This document shows, in pieces, positions 17,205 to 26,439 of a DNA stretch of 64,000 bases. The translations under genes and the position numbers were made by a program. How positions within the stretch are numbered: position 1 is the first letter of the stretch; each line of letters opens with the position of its first letter. The notes beneath the pieces were generated by a model, which searched no databases, was not told where the DNA came from, and saw only the letters and a list, made by a program, of their open reading frames with translations. Origin of the DNA: Candidatus Nitrospira kreftii (lineage in GTDB: Bacteria; Nitrospirota; Nitrospiria; Nitrospirales; Nitrospiraceae); assembly GCA_014058405.1 (NCBI GenBank), contig CP047423.1:744001-808000 (forward strand). The letters run 5' to 3'.

Positions 17205-19214
17205 CTACACTTCCGGTTCACTAGCAAGGATAAACCCCATTGCGCGCTGGATCTCATCGCGGGATCCAAGCAGGACGACGATATCGCCGACCAGGAGTTT
17301 GGTTTTTTCCGATGGATTGGATTCCGTCACGCCGCCTCTGGTCAAGGCAATAATGGATGCACCTGTCCTCGGGCGTAGCGCGAGTTGGAGGAGCGTCTTG
17401 CCGGCCGCTGGGGAATGTTCTTCAATCCGACACGTTTCGACTTCCACATCAGCCAAGGTGCCACCGCGAAGGTGGTGCGCCAGTTCGGGGAGCTCGCTTC
17501 GGCGGAGGAGCGCGTATCCCTCCCGACGTACCTGCTCAGCCTTACGCATGACGAAGTCCTGCGGCATGTTGTAGGTACGTAATACCAGCGCAAAGATCTC
17601 GATTGATGTCTCAAATTCTTCAGGTACCACATCGTCGGCTCCAAGCTGGTGCAGTTCTTCCAATTCCCGCAAGTAGCGGGTTCGTACGACGATATGGACC
17701 TTGGGGCTCAGACTTCGCGCGACCTGTACCGCCCGCCGAGCCATAAAGGGGTCGGAGATCGCGACGACCAGAACCCGTGCATCTTCGATCTTCACGTGCC
17801 TCAAAACATTCGGGTTGGTGGCATCGCCATAGTAGAGCGGAAGGCCGTGCGCGGCTTCCCGGCGTACGGTATCGCCGTCCAAATCTAATGCGATGTAAGG
17901 GACCTCCGTCTCTCCCAAGACCCGAGCCAGATTGCGCCCGTTTAACCCATACCCCACGATAATGACATGGTCTTTGATCCGGAGATGCCGCCCTTCTGCT
18001 TCCAGTACATGCGCCGTCGTTTGTCCAGGAAACCAATGGAGGAGTCGTTGCATGGCCTCGACTCGACGACCGAGATGCGGCGATAGCTGCATGAGGAACG
18101 GCGTGATGATCATCGAGCATACCGAGACGGCCAGAAAGATCTGGTAGGGCGCTCCGGACAGGAGGTTGTTATCCTGACCCACCTGAGCCAGGATAAAACT
18201 GAATTCACCCACCTGTGCCAGGGCGATACCGGTCATCACGGCGGCGCGTGGGGGTAAGGATGCAGCCAGCACAGCTCCGACCCCGGCGACGAACTTCACG
18301 AGAAGGACAAGAATCAAGAGGCCGACTACCAGAATGGGGTATTCCAACAAGATACGCCAATCCATCAGGATGCCGATTGAGACGAAGAAGAGGCTATTGA
18401 AACTATCCCGAAAGGGCAGCACTTCGGCGATGGCTTGATGGCTGTACTCGGACTCGGAAATCACGAGTCCGGCGATGAAGGCACCTAGGGCCAGGGAAAG
18501 CCCTCCGAGTGATGTGAGCCAGGCAATGCCGAGGCACAAGACAATGATCGTCAAGAGGAAGAGCTCGCGGCTTCTGCTGCGAACAATATGCTCTAGGAGC
18601 TTCGGAACAGCGAACCATGCGCCTGCGACAATGCAACCGACGACTAGGATGGATTTGCCCAACGTGAGTAACACAGAACTCAAGGCACCATCGTTGGGGC
18701 TGGCTAGAATGGGTGTGAGCAAGATCATGGGAACCACGGCCAAATCTTGGAACACCAGAATGCCGATGGTGGCCCGTCCATGCGGTGAATCACTCTCTCC
18801 GCTGGCCGCCAACGCTTTCAATACGATGGCGGTGCTGCTGAGCGAGAGCAGAAATCCCCAGAAGATTGCTTGTGGGGCCGGCAAACCAGCTACTAACCCA
18901 CCTAGTAAGGCTATGGCAATGACGCCTCCGACTTGTATCGGAGCGGCGATGAGGAGTAGCCGGCGAAGCGAAGCCAAGTGTTTCAGCGAGAATTCGATGC
19001 CGATCGTGAAGAGCAGTAAGACAATCCCAATTTCCGCTAGGACTTGCACGGTCTCAATATCGGAAATGAGGTTCAGCCCGTGTGGACCGATCAATGCTCC
19101 GGCAACAAGAAATCCAGCGATCGAAGGCAGCCGAAATTGGTGAAAGACAAAGACAACGGCAATAGACACCGTGTAAATAAAGAGTAAATTTCCCAGGACA
19201 CCATAGTCGGTCAT
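17205..19214 (-). CDS. Kef-type monovalent cation:proton antiporter (CPA2) with TrkA-N and TrkA-C domains
   Basis: 669 residues. About twelve membrane segments fill residues 5-380 (for example GIVLLLFTIGIEFSLKHL, key part GIEFSL, and F-Q-D-L-A-V-V-P). A TrkA-N Rossmann domain follows with V-I-I-V-G-Y-G-L-N-G-R-N-L and then a TrkA-C domain (HSPAAGKTLLQLALR). This is the KefB/KefC architecture: potassium or sodium efflux in exchange for protons, gated by nucleotide binding to the cytoplasmic domain. The intergenic region upstream is shared with the secreted-protein gene at 19635. Confidence 0.9.
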   Translation of the reverse strand: MTDYGVLGNLLFIYTVSIAVVFVFHQFRLPSIAGFLVAGALIGPHGLNLISDIETVQVLAEIGIVLLLFTIGIEFSLKHLASLRRLLLIAAPIQVGGVIAIALLGGLVAGLPAPQAIFWGFLLSLSSTAIVLKALAASGESDSPHGRATIGILVFQDLAVVPMILLTPILASPNDGALSSVLLTLGKSILVVGCIVAGAWFAVPKLLEHIVRSRSRELFLLTIIVLCLGIAWLTSLGGLSLALGAFIAGLVISESEYSHQAIAEVLPFRDSFNSLFFVSIGILMDWRILLEYPILVVGLLILVLLVKFVAGVGAVLAASLPPRAAVMTGIALAQVGEFSFILAQVGQDNNLLSGAPYQIFLAVSVCSMIITPFLMQLSPHLGRRVEAMQRLLHWFPGQTTAHVLEAEGRHLRIKDHVIIVGYGLNGRNLARVLGETEVPYIALDLDGDTVRREAAHGLPLYYGDATNPNVLRHVKIEDARVLVVAISDPFMARRAVQVARSLSPKVHIVVRTRYLRELEELHQLGADDVVPEEFETSIEIFALVLRTYNMPQDFVMRKAEQVRREGYALLRRSELPELAHHLRGGTLADVEVETCRIEEHSPAAGKTLLQLALRPRTGASIIALTRGGVTESNPSEKTKLLVGDIVVLLGSRDEIQRAMGFILASEPEV

Positions 19215-19634
19215 ATTGTTTGTCTATCTCACCTCTCGTGCCTGAACAGTGCTGCCATTGGTTGCTCTGCGGAGTTGATACTCAACCCAAAGTATTTTCA
19301 CGATCGACCGGCCATCACGGAAGTGAACCGCAGGATACCTGAGCTCTCCATGCGGGACAAGGCAAAGCTACATCTGTGGGTGTGAAATGCGTGTGAAGAG
19401 AGGAACGGTCTCATCTCTTAGGCCCGTTCCTTTGGCGAACACTGGCTCTGTGATGACGGCTTGCAGCAACCGGTACCGATCGTATCTCGGGTGTCGCGGC
19501 TCGCTTAAAAGCCGCTTTAGATCTCATTTCCCCCTCCAAAGGGGCATAGACGAAAAAAGAAGGGATTGCGTAGGGTGTGGGCACCACGGGCTTGGGCCAT
19601 CACTGTTTCTTGCTCCGTGACCTGGAGGTGCCAC
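19215..19634. other. Intergenic region with possible structured leader RNA
   Basis: A 420-base gap between divergent genes. On the plus strand it has a GGAACGG/CCGTTCC hairpin (around 19402-19431), then a segment at about 19440-19540 whose order of motifs (ACTGG, CAGCAACC, GGT, GGTGTC, and a GCGGCT/AGCCGC hairpin) recalls the core of the SAM-I riboswitch, and a CCCCTCC-AAAGGGG hairpin. No gene is seen. The riboswitch resemblance is partial and discussed under findings. Confidence 0.35.
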
Positions 19635-20198
19635 ATGCGACTGATCAAAACCGTGTATCTTTCAGCAGCGATCTTCGCGGTTGCCTCCACAGCCTCGGCC
19701 TTCGATGACTCGTCACCCGGAAGCGCTACTACCTGGGAATGTCACCAAGCAGACGGTACCGATCTGTATACGAACAAAGAAAAGGATGGTTGTTCTGTTT
19801 TGGCCCTCAAGCCGATTTCTGTTGTGCCTGATTTGGAGAACATGCCAACGGCTCCTCGCTCCATCACCGCCAGTACACCCCACTACCAGGCATCTCCCTA
19901 TCGGGACCGTACCGCTGGGGAGGGAGGGAATACGGTTCCGGATTGGGCGCGTGACTGGCACGCAGGTATTGCGCCATCCGGCTCTGTTCAGCAGGAAGCT
20001 TGCTCACTCTACTCCGAATGGATGCATCTTGTGCAGAAGACCCGCGGAGGCTTTTACTTTGGGTCTGATCTGTCCTATGGGGGAGACATTACCGGGCGTA
20101 ACCAACGCGGGCCAAGCTACTCCTTCTACGATAATGCTCGTTACATTGCCTTGTCGAGGCTCTTCGGTACGGGATTTGTGCCGGTAGGGTGTTTCTAA
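19635..20198 (+). CDS. Secreted protein of unknown function
   Basis: 187 residues from the ATG at 19635, chosen because GGAGG lies six bases upstream. A clear signal peptide ends at TASAFDD. The next 50 residues (TTWECHQADGTDLYTNKEKDGC, key parts W-E-C and Y-T-N-K) resemble the DUF4124-type opening found in many periplasmic proteins. The rest is rich in glycine, serine and tyrosine, with four or five cysteines that could form disulphides. Function unknown. It may be controlled by the long upstream leader. Confidence 0.65.
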   Translation: MRLIKTVYLSAAIFAVASTASAFDDSSPGSATTWECHQADGTDLYTNKEKDGCSVLALKPISVVPDLENMPTAPRSITASTPHYQASPYRDRTAGEGGNTVPDWARDWHAGIAPSGSVQQEACSLYSEWMHLVQKTRGGFYFGSDLSYGGDITGRNQRGPSYSFYDNARYIALSRLFGTGFVPVGCF

Positions 20199-20222
20199 CG
20201 AGATACGGTACGGTCAAATTTT

Positions 20223-21245
20223 TCATATTCTATAGAACTCGCGATACCACTTCACAAAACGGGGAATACCTACTTCGATCGGGGTGGTCGGCTTAAATCC
20301 GACATCCCTGGTCAAATCATCAATATCGGCATAAGTGGCGGGCACATCTCCAGGTTGCATCGGCATCAGCTTCTTCTCCGCTTTTCTCCCCAGTGCATTC
20401 TCCAGGACTTCGATGAAGCGCAGTAGTTCAACCGGCTGGTGATTGCCGATATTATAGATTCTCGCCGGAGCCAGGCTGGTTCCTGGATCTGGTTTATCGC
20501 CTGACCATGCCGCGTTGGTTGTTGCTGGATGATCGAGTGTCCGAATAATGCCGTCGACGATGTCGTCCACATAGGTGAAATCGCGTTTCATCTTTCCTTC
20601 ATTGAAGACCTCAATGGGTTTCCCTTCCAAGATGGCTTTCGTAAAGATGTACAGGGCCATATCGGGTCTGCCCCAAGGCCCATAGACGGTAAAAAACCGA
20701 AGGCCCGTGCAGGGTAGTCGATATAGATGTGCATAACAGTGGGCCATCAGCTCGTTGGCTTTTTTGCTGGCGGCATAGAGCGAGACGGGATGATCGACAT
20801 TGTCATGAATGGAAAACGGCATGTGGGTATTGCCGCCGTAAACGGAACTGGAGGACGCATAGACGAGATGATCCATCTCGGCATGCCGACAGCCTTCCAA
20901 AATGTTCAAGAATCCTTCGATGTTGCTTTCCGTATAGGCGTGAGGGTTCTCGAGAGAATAGCGGACGCCCGCTTGAGCTGCGAGATGAACGACGCGCCGT
21001 ATCGTTCTGTCAGCGAAGAGGTCACGCATGCCTTGTCGGTTGGCTAGGTCGAGCTTGACGAAGTTGAATTGGTCTCGCGTCCTCAACTGCGCAAGGCGCG
21101 CCTCTTTTAATCGGACATCATAATAGTCATTAAGATTATCAAGGCCGATGACATGCTCTCCTCTGTCCAGCAGGCGATTGGCCACGTGAAATCCAATAAA
21201 GCCCGCGGTGCCTGTGACAAGAATGGGAGACTGATTCTCGCTCAT
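20223..21245 (-). CDS. UDP-glucuronate 4-epimerase-like NAD-dependent epimerase
   Basis: 340 residues of the extended short-chain dehydrogenase type. The NAD-binding motif is G-T-A-G-F-I-G near the N-terminus, the active-site pair is S-S-S-S-V-Y-G and Y-A-A-S-K. Stretches such as [18 protein letters not shown] (key part LNDYYD) and [16 protein letters not shown] are typical of UDP-glucuronate 4-epimerases, which make UDP-galacturonate for surface polysaccharides. Other polysaccharide genes are not visible in the window. Confidence 0.9.
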   Translation of the reverse strand: MSENQSPILVTGTAGFIGFHVANRLLDRGEHVIGLDNLNDYYDVRLKEARLAQLRTRDQFNFVKLDLANRQGMRDLFADRTIRRVVHLAAQAGVRYSLENPHAYTESNIEGFLNILEGCRHAEMDHLVYASSSSVYGGNTHMPFSIHDNVDHPVSLYAASKKANELMAHCYAHLYRLPCTGLRFFTVYGPWGRPDMALYIFTKAILEGKPIEVFNEGKMKRDFTYVDDIVDGIIRTLDHPATTNAAWSGDKPDPGTSLAPARIYNIGNHQPVELLRFIEVLENALGRKAEKKLMPMQPGDVPATYADIDDLTRDVGFKPTTPIEVGIPRFVKWYREFYRI

Positions 21246-21256
21246 GATTGATTCTC

Positions 21257-22894
21257 CTACGATACGGAACTTCTGTTGTTCTTTTTGGGCTTCATGAATG
21301 GCGGATCGCCGTGGCCTGAGCGATACAAATTTAACGGGGCGAGGACATCTGAAGCCGATATGACTTGGATCTTCCCTTCGTCTGTTGCTCGATAGAGATC
21401 AAGGGCTTGGGCACGATGATACCGACATCCCTGCGAAATAAGAAGGTCTTTTAACTTCTCGGGAGGTTCCCAGTGAGCCGTCAAAAGGGCCGTTCTGGCT
21501 GGATTGCGACGACTAAACATAAAGGATAGGTGATCCGGATACCAGTCAGCTCCTCCTGTCGCGTACGAAACAAATAATCCCGCATGGGCGGCGGCGCAGA
21601 CTTCGGCAAGGTACGCATTCGTGAGGTAGCCGTTCTCGCCGATATCCAACCATTTACCGGGATGGGACAGCGGAGCATGGGTGGCATGGCTTCGGATTTC
21701 AAGCAGCTGTTGCTGCGAGGCCAGCACCAGTGGAATCGATCCGTACTTTCCGACTAATTGTTGAATGATATTGTCCTTGAGCGCCGATTGTCCATCGTTG
21801 GTCGGACCGCTGTCTGCATGAATCAGGACATTGTGCCCACGATCAGAGATCAGATAGCAATTCCTTGGCATGCCTAAGTCACAAGGATCTTCTCCGTAAA
21901 AGGGGACGGAAATGACTGCGCCACCCTCAAACGCCCAACTTTCACCATGTGCCAGCTCGATGACTTGATCAAATCCCAATTCCGTGAGGAGCGCGCGATA
22001 GTCAAAGAACAGCTGCTTCCGGTTCCGACGGCTGGGGACGATGATTGGTATATCTTTAGAGAGGTGGAGCAAGGTGCGGGGATCGACGTGATCGTCGTGA
22101 TCGTGAGTGAGGAACACCGCAGCAGGCTTGGGTAAAAGCCCACTCCAGAGCGACGGCAATGGCGATTCGGCAAACCAGGGCAGCAGCCATGGGTCGAATA
22201 AAAACACGGTCTCACGTTGCCGATAGAGCAAGGCAGCATGCCCCAGATGGACCGTGTCCTGATCACGGACGACATCGAACCAATGCCGACGGACCGACGC
22301 GGTGGGCGAAGCGGCCAAGCATCCATGCCGCTGCAACGACTCTAACAATTTCATGAGCAGGCCTTGTGAATCGCGAGGCATAGCTGTGATGGCGGATCGC
22401 AGTTCATCAGTCGTATGAGTTCCGTCGAGTCGTCCGAGTAATTTCCCAACGGATGGGCCGAGCGGGCGGTCATTGAACCCTATCGAGAGCGCTTGACGGT
22501 TGACTGCATGAAAAATGCGCAAACCGCCATTCGTCACTGTCGAGAACTTGGCCGGATCGATCGGAAAATCCCAATGGAATTTCCTATCCGGTCCACGACC
22601 GCAGCGAATATGCTGCGTAAGGTAGGGCCGCGCGTTCACCAGTTCGGCATAGGCATCTTCCAGTCGGCGTTGCCGATCGGCGTCGTCGAGCGGCGCCCGT
22701 TTGGAAAAGACGTCGCTAATCGCCGTATCGATCGCGCTGGACATGAGACTATGGGCTTCCTGAAGGCTGGCGACGACTTCAGGGGCCACACCACTTACGA
22801 ACGGGAAGGGCCCCGGCGGTTCCGCACTTTCCAGCTGTACCCAACACCAGGGGACGAGGCTCACATAATGATTGTGCGGAATACTGGTCCACAT
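21257..22894 (-). CDS. Metallo-beta-lactamase-fold hydrolase with N-terminal PqqD-like winged domain
   Basis: 545 residues. The second half is a metallo-beta-lactamase fold with T-H264-D-H266-D-D268-H269 as the metal motif and later H-A-D-S-G and S-H. Residues about 115-205 ([24 protein letters not shown], key part [10 protein letters not shown], then [11 protein letters not shown]) look like a small PqqD-type winged helix, the same fold used for peptide recognition in RiPP enzymes. The first 100 residues are unassigned. The start is five bases after the VOC gene stop (TAA-GCTCG-ATG), suggesting translational coupling. The substrate is unknown. Confidence 0.7.
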   Translation of the reverse strand: MWTSIPHNHYVSLVPWCWVQLESAEPPGPFPFVSGVAPEVVASLQEAHSLMSSAIDTAISDVFSKRAPLDDADRQRRLEDAYAELVNARPYLTQHIRCGRGPDRKFHWDFPIDPAKFSTVTNGGLRIFHAVNRQALSIGFNDRPLGPSVGKLLGRLDGTHTTDELRSAITAMPRDSQGLLMKLLESLQRHGCLAASPTASVRRHWFDVVRDQDTVHLGHAALLYRQRETVFLFDPWLLPWFAESPLPSLWSGLLPKPAAVFLTHDHDDHVDPRTLLHLSKDIPIIVPSRRNRKQLFFDYRALLTELGFDQVIELAHGESWAFEGGAVISVPFYGEDPCDLGMPRNCYLISDRGHNVLIHADSGPTNDGQSALKDNIIQQLVGKYGSIPLVLASQQQLLEIRSHATHAPLSHPGKWLDIGENGYLTNAYLAEVCAAAHAGLFVSYATGGADWYPDHLSFMFSRRNPARTALLTAHWEPPEKLKDLLISQGCRYHRAQALDLYRATDEGKIQVISASDVLAPLNLYRSGHGDPPFMKPKKNNRSSVS

Positions 22895-22899
22895 CGAGC

Positions 22900-23337
22900 T
22901 TATGGTGTGGCACTGAACTTCAGCTTGCTGATCGTCGGTTCATATAGAGCTTGGATCGCGTTGCCATCGGGATCTGAAAAGTAAAATGAGTAGCTCCCAT
23001 CACGGTGTTGTTTCGGCTCTTTGACAATACGTCCGCCCATTGCCTCGATCTTGGGACCGATGCTCTGGTACATCTGATCGACGGCTTGCGGGCTGTCGCA
23101 AATCACCCCCACGTGATCGAGGAGTTGGGTCTTCGAAGAATCGTAGGCGTCTAATTCCGTCCTCGAGATCTGGTGGAGGGCTAGATTGTCGACTCCGGAG
23201 CTGAAATAGATGTTCTCAGGGTCTGGCTCCCAGACTGCCTGGAAGCCGAGAAGTTGTTCATAGAATCGACGCGATCGTGGAAGGTCCGTCACACGCAGCG
23301 CCAAATGCCGAAGACCTCTATGAAATGGAGCCGTCAT
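22900..23337 (-). CDS. VOC-family (glyoxalase/dioxygenase fold) protein
   Basis: 145 residues with both halves of the vicinal-oxygen-chelate fold: G-L-R-H-L-A-L-R-V-T-D-L and FYEQLLGF in the first, L-L-D-H-V-G-V-I-C and FYFSDPDGNAIQALYE in the second. Two histidines and the final glutamate are at metal-ligand positions. VOC members include glyoxalase I, extradiol dioxygenases and fosfomycin-resistance enzymes. The reaction here is not known. It is the first gene of a pair with the metallo-beta-lactamase-fold protein. Confidence 0.85.
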   Translation of the reverse strand: MTAPFHRGLRHLALRVTDLPRSRRFYEQLLGFQAVWEPDPENIYFSSGVDNLALHQISRTELDAYDSSKTQLLDHVGVICDSPQAVDQMYQSIGPKIEAMGGRIVKEPKQHRDGSYSFYFSDPDGNAIQALYEPTISKLKFSATP

Positions 23338-23520
23338 ACGAGCGTAACTTGGTCGTCGATCAAGTTAAAAGTTGTATAGTAGGGAGACCGACGGCAAGGC
23401 GTCAATGGCAAAACCGGCGCCCGCCTCAGGCTCGACGGCTATGGTGCGATCACGCGGCCCGGCGTGAAGGAAAGAATCTAGGGATCTGATGATCTGTTGA
23501 TTATGAAAAATCTGGATTGA

Positions 23521-23911
23521 ATGTAGGATTTAGCCAAGAAAACTAAGGAGTTTGCGCTCGCCATCCTTTAAACTTTCAGGAGGTCTACCATAGGCATCAG
23601 AGACTCATGTGCTTGGGCAGCAAATTGTTCGATCTGGGACATCAGTCGCTGCGAACTATCGAGCCGTCTGTCGAGCCCGTTCGCGTGCGGAATTTATCGC
23701 AAAGTTTGGAACGGTCGTCGAAAAAGCGGATGAGACCATGTTTTGGCTAGAACTGATTATCGAGTCAGGCCTTGCTCAGGGAAACAAGACGACAGTTCTC
23801 CCACAAGAAGCCAAGCTGCTTGCCATCTTTTCAGCATCCAGGCGAACGGCAAAGTCTGGTCGACGCTCAACAGATCGACAGATCATCAGATTAACAAATG
23901 ACGAACGTTGA
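23521..23911 (+). pseudogene. Broken four-helix-bundle protein (23S rRNA intervening-sequence protein family)
   Basis: From the GTG at 23609 the frame reads VLGQQIVRSGTSVAANYRA, R-A-R-S-R-A-E-F, and EKADETMFWLELI, the core of the four-helix-bundle/intervening-sequence protein family. The missing N-terminal helix is found upstream in another frame (about 23524-23566: DLAKKTKEFALAI). A one-base insertion in CTTTAAA shifts the frame, a TAG at 23591-23593 interrupts it, and the second codon after the ATG at 23521 is also TAG. At least three lesions separate the halves, so the gene is probably dead although a 100-residue fragment could still be translated. The function of the family is unknown. 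Confidence 0.75.
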
Positions 23912-24734
23912 TTTCCAAGGACTGACCGTTGCTACGTTCGAAAGCCGAATGGCTACCGAGATCACTCGGCTGATCGAGCGCTATGGGGGCCGGCCACTCG
24001 TCGCGCCAGCCCTGCGCGAAGTTCCACTGGAGGATAATCAGGCGGCGCAAGAGTTCGGGCTTCGCCTCTTAGATGGGCAGGTCGATCTTCTTATCCTCCT
24101 GACCGGCGTGGGCACAACCGCGCTGTTTGACCTGCTCAAAACTCACCATCCCTCGTCATCGATCATGACTGTTCTCCAACAGACCGTCATCGTGACGCGC
24201 GGCCCCAAGTCGGTCGCAGCACTCAAAACCGTCGGTCTGCAAGCGACACTCACAGCGCCGGAACCCAACACCTGGACCGAGCTGATTGCCGTGCTGGATC
24301 AGCATCGGCCTGTGAGAGGCCTGCGGGTTGCCGTGCAGGAGTATGGAATCTCCAACCCTGATTTGCTCAATGCATTGGAGGAGCGAGGGGCAGAGGTGTT
24401 TCCGGTTCCAATCTATAAATGGACACTGCCGGAGAATCTCGGTCCCATTCGCCAGGTATGTGATGAGATCATTGCCGAGCGAGTCCAGGTGATCCTGATC
24501 ACCAACGCCATTCAAATCGATCATGTTATGGAGGTGTTGGAACAGGACGGAAAAGTGGAACGATTTCGAGCGGCGCTGAACAAGATAGTCGTCGCCTCGA
24601 TCGGCCCCACCGCAAGTGAACGGTTGCGCCACCATGACTGGCCGGTTGATTTCGAACCGTCTCATCCGAAGATGGGAACTTTAGTGAAAGAAATGTCTGA
24701 GAAGATCTCGAGCATGCTGAACCGAAAGCGGTAG
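23898..24734 (+). CDS. hemD: Uroporphyrinogen-III synthase
   Basis: 278 residues. Features of the poorly conserved HemD family are visible: an opening LTVATFESRMATEITRLIERYGG (key parts E-S-R-M and R-Y-G-G), LILLTGVGT, TRGPKSVAALKTVG, YGISNPDLL, and near the end IGPTASERLRHH and F-E-P-S-H-P-K-M-G-T-L. It closes and rearranges hydroxymethylbilane to uroporphyrinogen III, the branch point to haem, sirohaem and cobalamin. No other haem gene is beside it. The start overlaps the broken upstream gene by 14 bases. Confidence 0.9.
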   Translation: MTNVDFQGLTVATFESRMATEITRLIERYGGRPLVAPALREVPLEDNQAAQEFGLRLLDGQVDLLILLTGVGTTALFDLLKTHHPSSSIMTVLQQTVIVTRGPKSVAALKTVGLQATLTAPEPNTWTELIAVLDQHRPVRGLRVAVQEYGISNPDLLNALEERGAEVFPVPIYKWTLPENLGPIRQVCDEIIAERVQVILITNAIQIDHVMEVLEQDGKVERFRAALNKIVVASIGPTASERLRHHDWPVDFEPSHPKMGTLVKEMSEKISSMLNRKR

Positions 24735-24982
24735 AGGCCGTGAACTGCTTCCGCAAGGAGGCCACCGCGATCACCCACGCTGTTACCTGCAAAGGCTTCA
24801 CGTCGAAGAGAAAATGTGATTCGTACGACCCGCGCATACTTGTCTTCAATTGGAGCAGCGAACACCGATGTGTTATCAGTGTATAGAACGAAACGTGTGG
24901 CGGCCGCGGGCCACGTCCTGCTATCGCCACATCATGAAACTGCCCTCTCAAGACCTTATACCAATATCGGGGAGACATCGCG

Positions 24983-25153
24983 ATGCCCAAAGCCCGCAGT
25001 GCTGGCCAGTGTGATCGATGCGAAGCCGAAGATCGAGTCAGGATGACCTTCATGACATGCATCCGGTGCCGCCGGTATTTCTGTAGTGAGCACGGCACTT
25101 CGGAATTGGACCAGTGTGAAGTGTGCATTGAAGGCGGTGAAGAGACGGAATAG
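24983..25153 (+). CDS. Small cysteine-rich zinc protein, AN1-like cross-brace
   Basis: A 56-residue protein short enough to be missed by a 60-residue cut-off. GGGGAG lies eight bases before the ATG. It has C10-x2-C13-x12-C26-x2-C29-x4-C34-x2-H37-x7-C45-x2-C48, eight possible zinc ligands. The spacing C-x2-C ... C-x2-C-x4-C-x2-H is that of AN1-type zinc fingers, which bind two zincs in a cross-brace. The ordered ligands and a proper ribosome-binding site make a real gene likely. It precedes a small membrane protein gene by 108 bases on the same strand. Function unknown. Confidence 0.6.
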   Translation: MPKARSAGQCDRCEAEDRVRMTFMTCIRCRRYFCSEHGTSELDQCEVCIEGGEETE

Positions 25154-25261
25154 TAAAAGATTCATGAATCGGATCGAGTGGTGAAACAAGCCCAGTAGAG
25201 CTCGACGCCCTCGTAGGGATGAAGAGGTAAGGTCTATCACAAAGGTTCGAGGAGGCACGCT

Positions 25262-25573
25262 GTGCCCTGGTTAATCCTTGCTCTGATAACACCGGTTTTG
25301 GTGGCCTGGAAAGACGGTAGCACGTATGGGATGGCATTTGGCCTAACTGGGGTTGGCGGGGCCCTCTCTATTGGTAACATTGCGTTGATTTATTTCTACA
25401 TCAACCAACGCGCACCATCCACCCTTGCCGACGACACTTGGGAAGATACCGCAGGTAAAGGGATCGTACCGCAATGGGTTTCCGCTCTAGGCTTGGTCGG
25501 TGCGGGGCTTATTGTGTCTGGGCTGATCGTAGCGTTTCTTCTTTTCATGGGGTATTTCGTCTTCCGTTCGTAG
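25262..25573 (+). CDS. Small integral membrane protein, unknown function
   Basis: 103 residues, GTG start with GAGGAGG six bases upstream. Three hydrophobic segments are visible: about 2-15, 26-48 and 73-100, the last ending VAFLLFMGYFVFRS. I do not recognise a family. It follows the small zinc protein gene on the same strand. Confidence 0.6.
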   Translation: MPWLILALITPVLVAWKDGSTYGMAFGLTGVGGALSIGNIALIYFYINQRAPSTLADDTWEDTAGKGIVPQWVSALGLVGAGLIVSGLIVAFLLFMGYFVFRS

Positions 25574-25797
25574 ATGCACATTACGATTCTGCTCCGTACG
25601 GTAGCCGAGAAAGAGTGGGTGTTAGTTGAAGGACTCAAAGGGGGCCGGAAATATTTTTTGACGGTATCGACCCACTCGCCATCATGATGGGTGTCCATGC
25701 GTCTGGTCACCAGCGGCAACCTCACGCAGGAAGCGGCAGAGACATGGCTTCGGCTCGAAAATGTTATGGTTGAATGCTCAACAGGAGTTGTAAGTCC

Positions 25798-26166
25798 ATG
25801 ACCGCACACAATCAAGTCACGTATAATAAGGCCAAACAACGCTATGAAATGCCGTTCGGCAACCTGGTGGTGTACGCCAGTGTCCGCAAGGATAAGGATA
25901 CGCTTTATATAGATTACGTTTTCGCGCCGCAGGATCTGCGCGGCAAGGGTTCGGCCGGGGAGTTCATGAGTAAATTGATGGATGTTGTGCGCACGGAAAA
26001 TCTGAAGGTGGTGCCCATATGCACCTACGCAGCCAGGTGGCTCGGGCAGCATAGCAAGTATCAGGATCTGATTTCTGGTGAGTACCGGTCATGTTCTTCT
26101 TGGACAATCCGGTCGCCTGCCAGGCACAAGGGGTCCACGAACCCACCATATCGAGCAATCGGCTAG
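25798..26166 (+). CDS. GNAT-like N-acetyltransferase (YjdJ/PF14542 type)
   Basis: 122 residues from the ATG at 25798 (AGGAG ten bases upstream). The domain is the short GNAT form: YEMPFGNLVVYASVR, D-Y-V-F-A-P-Q-D-L-R-G-K-G-S-A (acetyl-CoA loop R-G-K-G), then VVPICTYAARWLGQH and Y-Q-D-L-I. The family acetylates unknown small molecules or proteins. The last 30 residues after Y-Q-D-L-I-S do not look like the family and overlap the end of a degenerate SDR gene on the other strand, so the native C-terminus may have been altered. Confidence 0.75.
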   Translation: MTAHNQVTYNKAKQRYEMPFGNLVVYASVRKDKDTLYIDYVFAPQDLRGKGSAGEFMSKLMDVVRTENLKVVPICTYAARWLGQHSKYQDLISGEYRSCSSWTIRSPARHKGSTNPPYRAIG

Positions 26167-26318
26167 AATACCGTTCTCACCAAACCGCCTTCCGCTCGGA
26201 TGCACGCTCCATTGATGATGGCCGCTCGTGGGCTACACAGGAAGGCCACAATATCTCCGATTTCGTGCGGGTTAGTGAAACGGCGGGTCACGCATTCTTT
26301 ATCAAACAGATGCTCCCA
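26163..26318 (-). pseudogene. Remnant of a short-chain dehydrogenase (C-terminus only)
   Basis: On the minus strand 51 codons run from 26318 to a TAG at 26163 and read C-V-T-R-R-F-T-N-P-H-E-I-G-D-I-V-A-F-L-C-S-P-R, then I-N-G-A-C-I-R-A-E-G-G-L-V-R. This is the C-terminal signature of SDR enzymes (P-E-E-I-A ... V-A-F-L-A-S-P ... I-N-G ... D-G-G). The frame is closed by TGA directly upstream and no start or Rossmann motif exists, so only a fragment remains. Confidence 0.7.
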
Positions 26319-26343
26319 TCACCTTGGGTTGGGTGGGCAGTGC

Positions 26344-26373
26344 TTACATTCGTGCACATAGGTACGATAGAAT
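26344..26373 (+). promoter_or_regulatory. Possible sigma-70-type promoter of the hybrid kinase gene
   Basis: TTACAT, an 18-base spacer and TAGAAT (26368-26373), about 65 bases upstream of the kinase start at 26440. The -10 matches five of six positions. Confidence 0.4.
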
Positions 26374-26439
26374 CATGCCGGTTTTCCGGCACATATTCTG
26401 TATCCATAACTCACTGATTCCTCGTTTAGAGTCGCTCTC

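Noticed and set aside
19950-19970. A TGGCACG sequence resembling a sigma-54 promoter
   Set aside because: The distance between GG and GC is twelve bases rather than ten, and it lies inside a coding region.
24735-24982. Gap after hemD searched for a further small gene
   Set aside because: No frame with a ribosome-binding site and protein-like composition was found before the zinc protein at 24983.
25605-25680. GAGTGGGT and ACCCACTC as an inverted repeat
   Set aside because: The arms are only eight bases and about 50 bases apart with no gene feature around them; chance is likely.
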